DNA from: QYQD01 sp040754095
GTDB taxonomy: Bacteria > Desulfobacterota > QYQD01
Direction: 5' to 3'
Assembly (NCBI GenBank): GCA_040754095.1
Contig: JBFMFO010000009.1
Location: forward strand, 1-64,000
Length of the DNA: 64,000 bases
Below the pieces are notes generated by a model. That model did no database searches. It saw nothing but the letters and a program-made list of their open reading frames with translations, and was not told the origin of the DNA. The translations under genes were made by a program, and so were the position numbers. The number at the start of each line of letters is the position of its first letter. The stretch's first letter is position 1. Positions 43,725 through 52,955 of the stretch are shown here, piece after piece.

Positions 43725-44310
43725 TCCTCAATCCGGTAAGGCCGAGCAACCCGGAGGAAAGCAGGAGTATGCTGGCCGGTTCGGGCACCGGGGTTACATT
43801 AAGATTATCAATGCCTATGTCATGCACTCCATCGTTACTGAAGGCAATTCCATAAATCGGCTGACTGAATGAGATGACCGGACTTATCCCCCAGTTTACA
43901 CCCGTATTATATCCACCACCGGTTACCAAATTATCGGCAGCATCCCATGCTGACCATGTGAAATCTGTAAATCCTGAATCCGCGTACACTTCCCAGTCAA
44001 ACTGCATGGAAGTAATAGGAACATCTACGAATTTAATGGAGATATCCATAAACCCAAAATCCCTGGCATTGGTGATACAGGAATCCGGACCAAGATTACC
44101 GCGTGGAAATATGGGGCCGGGCAGTACCAGGGGGGGTACAACCGCGCCTACTACCTCAATATCCGATCCATAAATGCCTTCCATGTATGATTCAATCGCC
44201 GTTGAATCGCTCCAGGCGGGGAGGCTGTCGAAGTCAAAAAGACCGGCATAAGCCGGATTGCCTAAGCAAAGGCAAGTGATACATATCAGTAACACCAGAT
44301 ACTTTTTCAT
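43702..44310 (-). CDS. PEP-CTERM sorting-domain surface protein
   Basis: A 202-residue secreted protein. The signal peptide MKKYLVLLICITCLCLGN ends near PAYAG. The middle part is a beta-rich domain of unknown ligand (SMQFDWEVYADSGFTDFTW). The C-terminus has the complete exosortase signal: VPEPASILLLSSGLLGLTG followed by RKRLF. It would be exported, cut and sorted by an exosortase (EpsH/XrtA), which is not in this window, and is probably associated with the exopolysaccharide made by the neighbouring locus. AAGGGGGGAGA precedes the start. Upstream are a -24/-12 element and a palindromic enhancer candidate. Confidence 0.93.
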   Translation of the reverse strand: MKKYLVLLICITCLCLGNPAYAGLFDFDSLPAWSDSTAIESYMEGIYGSDIEVVGAVVPPLVLPGPIFPRGNLGPDSCITNARDFGFMDISIKFVDVPITSMQFDWEVYADSGFTDFTWSAWDAADNLVTGGGYNTGVNWGISPVISFSQPIYGIAFSNDGVHDIGIDNLNVTPVPEPASILLLSSGLLGLTGLRKRLFTKK

Positions 44311-44369
44311 GGCCTGTCTCCCCCCTTAGTTAGTTTCAGGGCTTAACCCATTCCATTATATTCGGGATA

Positions 44370-44387
44370 AGCAATTTTTATGCCCAT
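44370..44387 (-). promoter_or_regulatory. Sigma-54 promoter of the PEP-CTERM gene
   Basis: Minus strand ATGGGCATAAAAATTGCT contains GGCAT-N5-TTGCT with exact GG-N10-GC spacing (GG at 44384-44383, GC at 44372-44371). Transcription would start near 44359, giving a leader of about 50 bases before the ATG at 44310. The enhancer-like palindrome lies about 100 bp upstream, the usual range for an NtrC-type activator. Confidence 0.72.
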
Positions 44388-44476
44388 AAATAAGGCCGCC
44401 CCCTTGATTTAATATTATCAATAATATCTTACAATTACGACATAAAATAAAATCTCTGTCATGAAGCGTTATGTGA

Positions 44477-44500
44477 AAAGTGGAAATATAATTCCACTTT
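44477..44500. promoter_or_regulatory. Perfect palindrome, candidate enhancer (UAS)
   Basis: AAAGTGGAA (44477-44485) and TTCCACTTT (44492-44500) form a perfect 9-bp inverted repeat around ATATAA. The same half-sites with the same 6-bp spacer occur at 55399-55418 in front of another -24/-12 promoter. The rest of the 340-bp gap between 44310 and 44651 shows no gene. Confidence 0.7.
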
Positions 44501-44650
44501 ATGGAAATCTGTTTCCTCTTTTTATGGCAATTTTTTTCTCAGGAGAAACCCCATCACGGCCCCGGTGCCTGTACCGGCCGGCTCGGAATACCGGCCTGCT
44601 GAACAGTACTTAGCGATATTTGTCCATTCCATTCAGCAGTATAAATCAAC

Positions 44651-45754
44651 TTAATTCTCTCTTGTCCCGGCGATGAATTCTTCGGTCATCCGATATGCCT
44701 CGTCATCGGTGAACTGTCTGGGGGGATGTTTCATAAAGTATGCCGAAGGAGAATAAAGAACACCTCCCTGACCCCTGTTTAGAGCCAGCTTGCAACACCG
44801 GATGGCATCAATGGCCACCCCTGCGGAGTTCGGGGAATCCTCAACCGAAAGCCGCAGTTCGAGGTTCAGGGGGACGTCGCCGAAAAGTTCGCCTTCCATC
44901 CGGATAAAACAGACCTTGTTGTCTTTCTGCCAGGCCACATAATCGCTGGGGCCGATATGTATATTTTCAGGCTCAAGCCTTTCGGCCAGGACTGACTGGA
45001 CGGCCTCTGTCTTTGATACCTTTTTTGAAATAAGCCTGCTTCTGTTGAGCATATTGAGGAAATCGGTGTTGCCGCCGGTATTCAACTGATAGGTCCTTTC
45101 GAGCTTTACCCCCCTTTTTTTAAACAAATCGGCCAGCGTCCTATGTATGATGGTGGCGCCGATCTGGGATTTTATATCATCACCTATCAGCGGTATGCCT
45201 TTCTCTTTAAATCTATCCGCCCATTTCGGATCGCTGGCTATGAAAACCGGCATGCAATTAATAAGGGCTACCCCTGCCTCAAGGGCGCATTCGGTATAGA
45301 ACCTTACCGCCTGTTCAGAGCCTACCGGGAGGTAATTTAACAGCATCTCTGCCCTTGATTCTTTCAATACCTTGATTATATCTTCTTTCGACGCCTCTTT
45401 TTCGTCGCTAAGGACGAATGTATATTTGTCATCGTAATTCTTCATGTGCTCTGAAAACCCGTCGAGTATCTTTCCCATTCTCACCCGGACGTTTGTTTGG
45501 GGTATATCTCTACAAAATACGGTCGTGCAGTTTGGGAGTTCAAAGATAGCGTCGGATACATCTTTCCCGACCTTCCTTTTATCAATGTCAAAGGCCGCCA
45601 CTACTTCAATATCAGATGGCTTGTATCCTTCGATGTCCCGGTGCATCAATCCGATAGTTTTTTTACTCTCTTTGTTTCTATAATAGGCAATACCCTGGAT
45701 CAATGAACTCGCACAGTTGCCAAGCCCCGAAATGGCTATCCTGATCTTCTGCAT
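44651..45754 (-). CDS. ino1: Inositol-3-phosphate synthase (short prokaryotic type)
   Basis: A 367-residue NAD-dependent enzyme converting glucose 6-phosphate to myo-inositol 3-phosphate. The start is ATG 45754 with GGGAGGTAG before it. The Rossmann start is IRIAISGLGNCASSLIQG. Later family blocks are LLNYLPVGSEQAVRFYTECA, KGIPLIGDDIKSQIGATIIHR and YQLNTGGNTDFLNM. It matches the compact archaeal/actinobacterial type, not the long eukaryotic form. The inositol could feed phosphatidylinositol, a compatible solute or the polymer. It is transcribed alone, divergently from the DUF523 gene. Confidence 0.9.
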   Translation of the reverse strand: MQKIRIAISGLGNCASSLIQGIAYYRNKESKKTIGLMHRDIEGYKPSDIEVVAAFDIDKRKVGKDVSDAIFELPNCTTVFCRDIPQTNVRVRMGKILDGFSEHMKNYDDKYTFVLSDEKEASKEDIIKVLKESRAEMLLNYLPVGSEQAVRFYTECALEAGVALINCMPVFIASDPKWADRFKEKGIPLIGDDIKSQIGATIIHRTLADLFKKRGVKLERTYQLNTGGNTDFLNMLNRSRLISKKVSKTEAVQSVLAERLEPENIHIGPSDYVAWQKDNKVCFIRMEGELFGDVPLNLELRLSVEDSPNSAGVAIDAIRCCKLALNRGQGGVLYSPSAYFMKHPPRQFTDDEAYRMTEEFIAGTREN

Positions 45755-46033
45755 AAACAACTACCTCCCATACCTTAAAACGTTGCAGCCATTTCATCAA
45801 GTTTGACGTCAATGTTTAACTTGTGGAAACGGCATCGTATGACGGAGTTCAACGTCAGTGGGGGAGCCTTCTTTTCTCTTTCTTCCCCTAATTTGTAATC
45901 ATATCACATTATTCTCCGGTTATACAAACATCTCAAGGACATGCGTATAGGGTTTTCCCCTTGCCGGGGGGCCTCACGCTTGATATAGTCAGATAACCAC
46001 TCGCATTTCTTATATCACAATTTAGAGATAGTT

Positions 46034-46984
46034 ATGGAGAAAACCATAAGATTGGGCATCAGCGCCTGTTTGCTGGGTAGCAAGGTCCGTTTTGACGGCG
46101 GGCACAAATTGGACCGGTTTATCACCGATACATTGGGGCAGTACGTGGAATATATGCCGGTATGCCCGGAGGCGGAGTGCGGTTTGGGTATCCCACGGGA
46201 GCCTATGCGCCTGACAGGAGAACCCGATTCCCCCCGTCTGGTGACGGTGCGTACCGCTCAGGAGCATACGAAGCGCATGGCCCGCTGGGTGCGGAAGCGT
46301 ATGGTTGAACTGGCGAAGGAAGGCCTCTCGGGTTTTATCTTTAAGACCAGGTCGCCTAGTTGCGGCGTGAGGGGAATCAAGGTCTTTAATGAAGAAGAGG
46401 GATGCGCAAAAAACGGGATGGGCATATTTGCGCGGGCATTTATGGACCATTTCCCGCTCTGTCCGGTGGAAGACGAAGACCGGCTCCATGATCCTGCCAT
46501 TCGGGAAAACTTCATAGAGCGTATCTTTGTCTGTAAAAGGTGGTGCGAGATGGGGGCACAAAAGATGAGCCGGGATAATCTGGCAGATTTCCATAACAGG
46601 CACGAGCTGCTTATTCTTGCCCACAGTCCAAAGCGCTCCGGTATGATGAAAAAATTGGTAGCCGAGGCGCAAAAGAATCCGGTCAAGGAACTGTATGCGC
46701 AATACCAGGACCTTTTAATAGAGGCCCTGCGGTTGAAAGTGACGCCGAACAAAAATATCAGCATCCTGCAACATATTGTGGGGTGTCTTAAAAAGCAGCT
46801 TTCCCCGGATGAAAGAAAAGAGCTGCTGGAGGCCGTCGATTCTTATCGCCAGGGGCGTGTTCCTCTGATTGTCCCTATTACGCTTCTGAATCATTATGTA
46901 CGCAGATGTGATCTTCCTTACCTGAAAGAGCAATACTATCTGTCTCCCCATCCTATAGAACTCCAATTAAGAAACCATGTTTAG
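46034..46984 (+). CDS. DUF523 and DUF1722 domain protein (YbbK/YbgA-like)
   Basis: A 316-residue fusion of two families often found together. Residues about 5-155 are DUF523: IRLGISACLLGSKVRFDGGH, VCPEAECGLGIPREPMRL and KTRSPSCGV, with conserved cysteines that suggest a metal or Fe-S site. Residues about 185-305 are DUF1722 (ADFHNRHELLILAHSP, GCLKKQLSPDERKELLEAVD, RVPLIVPITLLNHYV). The function is not established. It stands alone on the plus strand, 280 bp from the divergent inositol-phosphate synthase gene; that gap shows no gene. Confidence 0.88.
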   Translation: MEKTIRLGISACLLGSKVRFDGGHKLDRFITDTLGQYVEYMPVCPEAECGLGIPREPMRLTGEPDSPRLVTVRTAQEHTKRMARWVRKRMVELAKEGLSGFIFKTRSPSCGVRGIKVFNEEEGCAKNGMGIFARAFMDHFPLCPVEDEDRLHDPAIRENFIERIFVCKRWCEMGAQKMSRDNLADFHNRHELLILAHSPKRSGMMKKLVAEAQKNPVKELYAQYQDLLIEALRLKVTPNKNISILQHIVGCLKKQLSPDERKELLEAVDSYRQGRVPLIVPITLLNHYVRRCDLPYLKEQYYLSPHPIELQLRNHV

Positions 46985-47133
46985 GGCATAATTTTTATTG
47001 ATTTCTTCCCTGGGCTAATCGCGTGACATCCTCGGCCGCTTCCGGATATTGAGTGAACCATTTCATATTGTGGCCAGGGAAGAGGAGACGATGGATGTAA
47101 CCTCAGATTTCAACCTGTCTCCATCTGAGTTAG

Positions 47134-47175
47134 CACCCTTCTACTTCGCTCAGGATGCTCTGAGCCTGCCGAGTG
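47134..47175. repeat. Palindromic intergenic repeat (GCTCAGGA...CTGAGCC type)
   Basis: CTTCGCTCAGGATGCTCTGA followed by GCCTGCCGAG resembles the widely dispersed bacterial palindromic element built from CGCTCAGGACAGGCTCTGAG. It lies within a small frame (47049-47249) that is therefore not trusted as a gene. Confidence 0.5.
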
Positions 47176-47238
47176 GGTACAACATAACGAAGCACAGCGG
47201 TTTGAGGGACATTGTAAATGCAGGCCGCCGGCCATTTG

Positions 47239-47613
47239 TTATTTCTTAGGGAAGTATTTCACCCCGGAAATATTCTTGAAGTCTGAATCCTGAGTCCAGA
47301 TTTTGGCATTGAATACCCGCGATGTTGCAAGGATAATACTGTCTGCCATCGGCAACTGATGTTGCAGGCTGAGTTTTGAGGCAATAATCGCCAACTTGGC
47401 TGTTAAATCCACAACTGTACCTTTTTGCATGGCAGCAACCGCTTGAAGCGCTTCATTCTCGCTGGATTCCCGAAGAACAACCTTAAAGACTTCATAAATC
47501 GTTACTGCCGGGACGACAAGCGAGGCCGTATCTTTCAAAGGAATCAAGAAGTGTTTCGCATTCGGTTCGTCTGCGAAGTATGCGAGCCAGCCGGAGGAAT
47601 CGACGATGTTCAT
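47239..47613 (-). CDS. vapC: VapC-type PIN-domain toxin
   Basis: A 124-residue PIN ribonuclease. The conserved acidic residues are in MNIVDSSGWLAYF (Asp5), VTIYEVFKVVLRE (Glu about 41), PMADSIILATSR (Asp about 90) and WTQDSDFKNI. It overlaps the upstream AbrB-type antitoxin gene by 4 bp (ATGA), a classic VapBC layout. The target would be tRNA or rRNA. All key residues are present, so it should be active. Confidence 0.9.
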   Translation of the reverse strand: MNIVDSSGWLAYFADEPNAKHFLIPLKDTASLVVPAVTIYEVFKVVLRESSENEALQAVAAMQKGTVVDLTAKLAIIASKLSLQHQLPMADSIILATSRVFNAKIWTQDSDFKNISGVKYFPKK

Positions 47614-47816
47614 ATCCTGTCTTCCTCCCGTTCGAATTCCGTGTTTATGCCCTTGAGGAATCCACGAAGTTCTGTAATATCTCGTTCCGGGATAAATTCG
47701 ATCCGTCCGTCATATTCGATAACCTGCATTTTTTGACCGGGGCGAAGACGTAAAGATTCCCTTACTGTTCTGGGGATAACGACCTGAAATTTTGGTGACA
47801 CAGTGACTGTTTGCAT
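47610..47816 (-). CDS. vapB: VapB-type AbrB antitoxin
   Basis: A 68-residue SpoVT/AbrB-fold protein: VTVSPKFQVVIPRTVRESL is the swapped-hairpin DNA-binding part, and the C-terminal segment LRGFLKGINTEFEREEDRI would cover the toxin active site. It is first in the operon. The upstream palindrome at 47833-47846 is a likely operator for autoregulation. Confidence 0.9.
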   Translation of the reverse strand: MQTVTVSPKFQVVIPRTVRESLRLRPGQKMQVIEYDGRIEFIPERDITELRGFLKGINTEFEREEDRI

Positions 47817-47832
47817 GATAATTCCTCCATCG

Positions 47833-47846
47833 ATACTAATAAGTAT
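47833..47846. promoter_or_regulatory. Operator candidate of vapBC
   Basis: ATACT-AATA-AGTAT is an inverted repeat about 17 bp upstream of the vapB start, followed by the palindrome ATCATGAT at 47853-47860. The position fits binding of the VapBC complex over the promoter. Confidence 0.45.
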
Positions 47847-48059
47847 TACAATATCATGATCGATTGGATTTCGTCAATGGCGAAAGTCTTCTGCACAGCA
47901 AGACATATTACATTCTTTTTCAAACGATTCTTATGGCAAGTATCGTATAGAAATTTGCTAAAAAACACAACAGGATAAAAGTGATGATTTGTTATTCGGA
48001 GCCGTAAGTGGAACATTCACAGGGTGCCCCGGTTGACGCAGCAGACAGAGTGATTTAGT

Positions 48060-49429
48060 ATGCAGGCCATGCGTCAGCCGCGCCTGTTACTCATCAATCC
48101 CTGGATTTACGACTTTGCCGCCTATGACTTATGGGCGAAGCCTTTAGGTCTGCTGTATCTGGCGGCCATACTGCGCCACAACGGATTTGCAGTAGATTTT
48201 ATCGATTGTCTTGCTACCCGTCGTCCGGAGATTTCAAAGGGACTTAAAGGTGAGCGCAGTAAAAGGCGAAAATTCGGGACCGGCAACTTTTTGAGAACAC
48301 CCATCCCAAAGCCGGCCGGATTAAAAGATATCCCCAAGACATACAGTCGTTACGGTATAATCCCGGAAGAGTTCAAGGCCGGACTTAAGGCGATAGAAAG
48401 ACCCGATGCCGTTCTGGTTACCTCCCTCATGACGTACTGGTATCCGGGGGTATTTGAGGCTATTCGCCTGGCGAAAGAGATTTTTCCCGGTGTCCCGGTT
48501 ATCTTGGGCGGAATCTATGCCACCCTCTGCACGGGTCATGCGCGTGAGTGCTCCGGCGCTGACTACGTCCTTTCCGGGCCGGGTGAGGCACAATTGTCAG
48601 ACCTTCTATCGGATATTACCGGTCACAAACCGGCCTTTGTGCCCGAAACAAATACCCTGGACGACCATCCCTATCCGGCGTTTGACCTCATTGGCGACAG
48701 GTACTATGTCTGCCTCCTTACCTCTCGGGGTTGCCCCTTCCAGTGCGCCTATTGCGCCTCGCATAAGCTGTTTCCCTTTTTTGCGCAGCGTTCCCCGGAG
48801 GCAGTGCTTGGAGAGATTTATTACTGGCATCATAAGTATAAGATACAAGACTTCACTTTTTATGATGACGCCCTTCTTATTAACAAAGAGCGGCATATCC
48901 GGCCGATACTTGAAGGGGTAATCAGAGAAAAATGGCCGGTAAGGTTTCATACTCCAAACGCCCTCCATGTCCGGGAGATTGACGATTATACCGCCCATCT
49001 CCTTTTCAGGGCCGGGTTTCGGACTATCCGATTCGGCTTTGAGACGGCCAACATGGCGCGGCACAGGGATATGGACGGAAAGGTCCGCGAAGGCGATTTG
49101 ATACAGGCCATTAAGTATCTACGACAGGCCGGATTTGAAGCCAAGGACATAGGTGTTTACATCTTGTCCGGCTTACCCGGTCAGGAATGGCGGGAGGTAG
49201 CCTATTCCATTGATTATGTCAGGGCGGCGGGCGGGGCGCCTTATCTGGCCGAGTATTCCCCTATACCGGGTTCCCCTCTCTGGCCAAAGGCCGTAGAGAC
49301 CGCCCGTTTTCCCATTGCGGCAGACCCTATTTATCAAAACAACTCCATTTTCCCCTGCGCCGGGGACTTTTCCTGGGAGACCGCGCAAAGGATAAAGATG
49401 CAGGTGCGCGCGGCCCGGGGCATAAACTG

Positions 49430-49433
<4 letters not shown>
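48060..49433 (+). CDS. B12-binding-domain radical SAM protein
   Basis: A 457-residue enzyme with an N-terminal cobalamin-binding-type domain (PRLLLINPWIYDFAAYDLWA, PLGLLYLAAILRHNGF) and a radical SAM core (LLTSRGCPFQCAYCASHKL, CxxxCxxC). Later blocks RFGFETANMARHRDMDGKVR and YILSGLPGQEWREV fit the BchE-like group. The first domain lacks a clear DxHxxG motif, so cobalamin binding is not certain. Substrate and pathway are unknown. It stands alone, and its 3' end overlaps the convergent CDF gene by 4 bp. Confidence 0.88.
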
Positions 49434-50308
<875 letters not shown>

Positions 50309-50320
50309 AGTTTATGGTAT

Positions 50321-51070
50321 TTATAATCGGTTTATAAGACCGGCGATATAACCGGCGCCGAACCCGTTGTCTATATTGACTACGGCCACGCCTGCCGCGC
50401 AGGAATTGAGCATGGCTAGAAGAGCCGCAATCCCGCCGAAGCTCGCTCCGTATCCCACGCTGGTGGGCACGGCAATAACCGGTTTATCCACAAGCCCGCC
50501 AATTACGCTGGGCAGGGCGCCTTCCATCCCGGCCACCACAATGAGTACAGAAGCAGAGGCGATTTTTTCTTTATGACTGAGAAGCCGGTGGATACCGGCT
50601 ACACCCACATCATAGAGATACTCCACCCGGTTGCCCATTATCTGCGCCGTAAGGTAGGCCTCTTCGGCCACGGAGATATCAGAAGTGCCGGCGGAAATGA
50701 CCAGGATGGTCCCTTTACCGACGATTTCCGGTTCTTTTTTCTTGAGGATCAATAATCGGGATACCGGATGGTAATCGGCGTCCGGGAGAGAGGAACGGAT
50801 GTATGCGGCCTTGTCTTCACTGATTCTGGTGACCAGAACCCGGTCGCTGTGTTCATAAATGGAAGCAACAATCTTAAGCAGTTGTTCGGCGGTCTTCCCT
50901 TCGCCGAAGACTACCTCCGGGAACCCCTGACGCAGGGGCCGGTGATGGTCGATTTTGGCATAGGTCATATCCTCAAAAGGCAGGTTTTTCAGGGTCTGAA
51001 GGGCCTGTTCAACCCCTGTCCGGCCTTCCTGCACCGACAAGAGCAGATCTTTTAATTTATCTATATCCAT
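50321..51070 (-). CDS. larB: LarB-family nickel-pincer cofactor biosynthesis carboxylase
   Basis: A 249-residue PurE-related protein. The N-terminal part (LLSVQEGRTGVEQALQTLKN) and the C-terminal part (ILVISAGTSDISVAEEAYLT, YDVGVAGIHRLL, VVAGMEGALPSVIGGL, GYGASFGGIAALL) cover the whole family. LarB carboxylates nicotinic acid adenine dinucleotide as the first step of the nickel-pincer cofactor of lactate racemase. LarC and LarE are not in the window. It is paired with a cation transporter downstream. Confidence 0.9.
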   Translation of the reverse strand: MDIDKLKDLLLSVQEGRTGVEQALQTLKNLPFEDMTYAKIDHHRPLRQGFPEVVFGEGKTAEQLLKIVASIYEHSDRVLVTRISEDKAAYIRSSLPDADYHPVSRLLILKKKEPEIVGKGTILVISAGTSDISVAEEAYLTAQIMGNRVEYLYDVGVAGIHRLLSHKEKIASASVLIVVAGMEGALPSVIGGLVDKPVIAVPTSVGYGASFGGIAALLAMLNSCAAGVAVVNIDNGFGAGYIAGLINRL

Positions 51071-51099
51071 AATTGATTAATTCGTAGAAAAGTCTTTTC

Positions 51100-51245
51100 A
51101 CCGCTGAGCACGCAGAGATAAACTTTTGCCACCAAGGCACCAAGACACAAAGGAATACTCTTAGTGGCTTGGTGTCTTAGTGGCTGAATAGTTGCAAATT
51201 CCTTTAATATATTATCTCAGCGGCCTGCGGTAAAATTTTATTTTT
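51100..51245. repeat. Dispersed repeat, inverted copy of 10060-10285
   Basis: CTTTTCACCGCTGAGCACGC, CACCAAGGCACCAAGACACA, GTGGCTTGGTGTCTTAGTGG and TTTAATATATTATCTCAGCG are the reverse complement, in reverse order, of elements at 10060-10285. It lies upstream of larB and so may include its leader. No gene is seen. Confidence 0.75.
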
Positions 51246-51290
51246 TTAAATCTATGCCCCGGTTGCAGGCGCTGTCAAGGTATTTCTGAC

Positions 51291-51319
51291 AAAAAAAGCC
51301 AGTCCAAAGACTGGCCTTT
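51291..51319 (-). terminator. Rho-independent terminator after tRNA-Val
   Basis: GCCAGTC (51298-51304) and GACTGGC (51309-51315) form a 7-bp stem with loop CAAA. On the minus strand the stem is followed by a run of seven T. It lies 12 bp past the tRNA 3' end. Confidence 0.85.
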
Positions 51320-51330
51320 TGTTTTGATCA

Positions 51331-51406
51331 TGGTGGGCGGTGCGGGATTCGAACCTGCGACTTCCACCGTGTGAGGATGGCACTCTAACCACTGAGTTAA
51401 CCGCCC
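51331..51406 (-). tRNA. tRNA-Val (anticodon CAC)
   Basis: A 76-nt cloverleaf. The acceptor stem pairs GGGCGGT with ACCGCCC, and the CCA end is encoded. The D arm contains TCAGTGGTTAGAG, the anticodon stem is CCATC/GGTGG with loop CTCACAC (anticodon CAC), and the T arm is GTTCGAAT. The anticodon reads GTG valine codons. A terminator follows. Confidence 0.93.
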
Positions 51407-51544
51407 GGTTATTCTACTTCTACCCAATACCCGGAGAAATTTCAAGGTTATTTTTGCCCTGCCTGCTACGGCATTAAGGTTTCATTTATTGTCATATTTT
51501 GTTATATTTTTAAAATAAGACCAGTAACTTGTCTGGAGGAAGCC

Positions 51545-52201
51545 ATGAAATGGATAACGAAGTTATTCGTAGTAGTGTCCCTGGCGGCGATGTTTCTTCC
51601 TGCGTGCGCAGCAGATCGCGAGTTTCAGGTGGGGTTGACTTATTGGCCTCCTACTGCGCTGAGTTCCTATTACGCCTTTAAGGAACCGCCCTCCATAGCC
51701 CTGGCGCCCTTTACTGATAACCGTACCGAAAGGAAGCTCCTCTTTAAAAGATATAATAATCTGGGGGGCGAGGACTTTTATTACCTGAGGGACGAACGGC
51801 TGGATACGGAATTTGCCGCGTCCATAAAGAGGGGACTGGAAGAGGCCGGCATCAAGGTTATTGATATTCCGTCATGGGACCGGAGCGCGGACGGTTTTAC
51901 GGCCAAGACAGTTAACGGCATATTGACCGGAACTATCGAGGAGTTTAGTTGTAAAAGAGAGGTCGGCGCCAGTCCGCTTTTACCCGCCCTGGTGGGAAAG
52001 GCCCGGTTAAGACTCTATTGGGGGGATAAACAGGGCCGGCTCATAAAAGAGGAGGTCTTTGAGGCTAGGTTTCAATCAGAAGAGTTCCTATTTATAACTG
52101 AGGCCGAGATAGAGCACATCCTCAACCTGGTTATGGCGGACTTGGTGGAAAAGACGGTCAAGAGTAAGGCCGTTACCGAGATAATAAAAGGTAATCTCTG
52201 A
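51545..52201 (+). CDS. Putative lipoprotein of unknown function (YajG-like features)
   Basis: A 218-residue exported protein. The signal sequence MKWITKLFVVVSLAAMFLPA is followed by C, giving LPAC as a likely lipidation site. The mature protein has SIALAPFTDNRTERKLLF, like outer-membrane lipoproteins of the YajG/LptE-like type that start with an anti-parallel domain. GILTGTIEEFSCKREV and a C-terminal helix (EAEIEHILNLVMADLVEKTV) follow. A TCTGGAGGAAG ribosome site precedes the ATG. It is 157 bp upstream of the ECF sigma operon and may belong to it or be separate. Confidence 0.65.
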   Translation: MKWITKLFVVVSLAAMFLPACAADREFQVGLTYWPPTALSSYYAFKEPPSIALAPFTDNRTERKLLFKRYNNLGGEDFYYLRDERLDTEFAASIKRGLEEAGIKVIDIPSWDRSADGFTAKTVNGILTGTIEEFSCKREVGASPLLPALVGKARLRLYWGDKQGRLIKEEVFEARFQSEEFLFITEAEIEHILNLVMADLVEKTVKSKAVTEIIKGNL

Positions 52202-52358
52202 CCATGAATGCATATTTTCATAAGGCCGGTCCACAAGTTATTAAAACCGCTGTAAACCATCCGGGACTTTTTTCGTCTAACTTCAGTAAACCACACCGGA
52301 GTCGAATGGCTACATGGATGGACTTTGCACGCAACCGCAGTTCTCATACGTGGATTTT

Positions 52359-52955
52359 ATGACCGATAATCCCTTCTGCCCATCAGTGGGTGCCCGTAAG
52401 GATACTTATAAGAACTTTGACGAGTTTGTGGCCAAGTATCAGAAAAGGGCCTTTTTCATCGCCTTCGACCTGGTCAATGATGTAGAGGATGCCCGTGATC
52501 TTTCACAAGAGGCGTTCGCGCGCGCCTATGAGCGCCTGGGGCAATTTCGTGATGAGTCCTCTTTATATACCTGGTTTTACCGTATCCTGGTCAACCTGTG
52601 TATGGACTTTAGACGGCGGAAAAGGCGCTGGTGGAAGATATTTCAGCCGGAAGGAGATACCAGAGAGGACCCACGCAACTCGTTAGCCGAGAAGCCGGCC
52701 CTTACCCCCGGCCCGGTAGAAAGATACGATCAGAAGGAGTTGTCGCAAAAGGTAAGGAAGGCATTAGATGTCCTTCCTGCCAAGCAAAAGGCGGTATTTA
52801 TACTGAAAAACTATCACGGGATGCCCATCAAGGAGATCGCAGCCATCCTTAAGATAGCCGAAGGGACAGTTAAGAGCCATCTCTTTCGTGCCGTGAGAGA
52901 GTTGCAGGCAAGGTTAAAAGACGATTACGGCTATAACTATGGAGAAGAGAGTTAA
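52359..52955 (+). CDS. ECF-type RNA polymerase sigma factor
   Basis: A sigma-70 family protein of about 198 residues with region 2 (DLVNDVEDARDLSQEAFARA, YTWFYRILVNLCMDFRRRKR) and region 4 (ALDVLPAKQKAVFILKNYHG, IKEIAAILKIAEGTVKSHLF). The start is not well defined. ATG 52359 follows a weak GTGGA; ATG 52314 would add 15 residues. The stop TAA is immediately followed by the anti-sigma ATG, so translation is coupled. It directs transcription of a stress or envelope regulon that includes probably its own operon. Confidence 0.9.
   Translation: MTDNPFCPSVGARKDTYKNFDEFVAKYQKRAFFIAFDLVNDVEDARDLSQEAFARAYERLGQFRDESSLYTWFYRILVNLCMDFRRRKRRWWKIFQPEGDTREDPRNSLAEKPALTPGPVERYDQKELSQKVRKALDVLPAKQKAVFILKNYHGMPIKEIAAILKIAEGTVKSHLFRAVRELQARLKDDYGYNYGEES

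Noticed and set aside
47049..47249. Open frame of 66 codons on the plus strand
   Set aside because: It runs through a known type of palindromic intergenic repeat (GCTCAGGA...CTGAGCC), has no ribosome site and no recognisable protein pattern.
51468..51484. CGGCATTAAGGTTTCA upstream of the lipoprotein gene as a sigma-54 promoter
   Set aside because: The -12 box lacks the essential GC (TTTC instead of TTGC).
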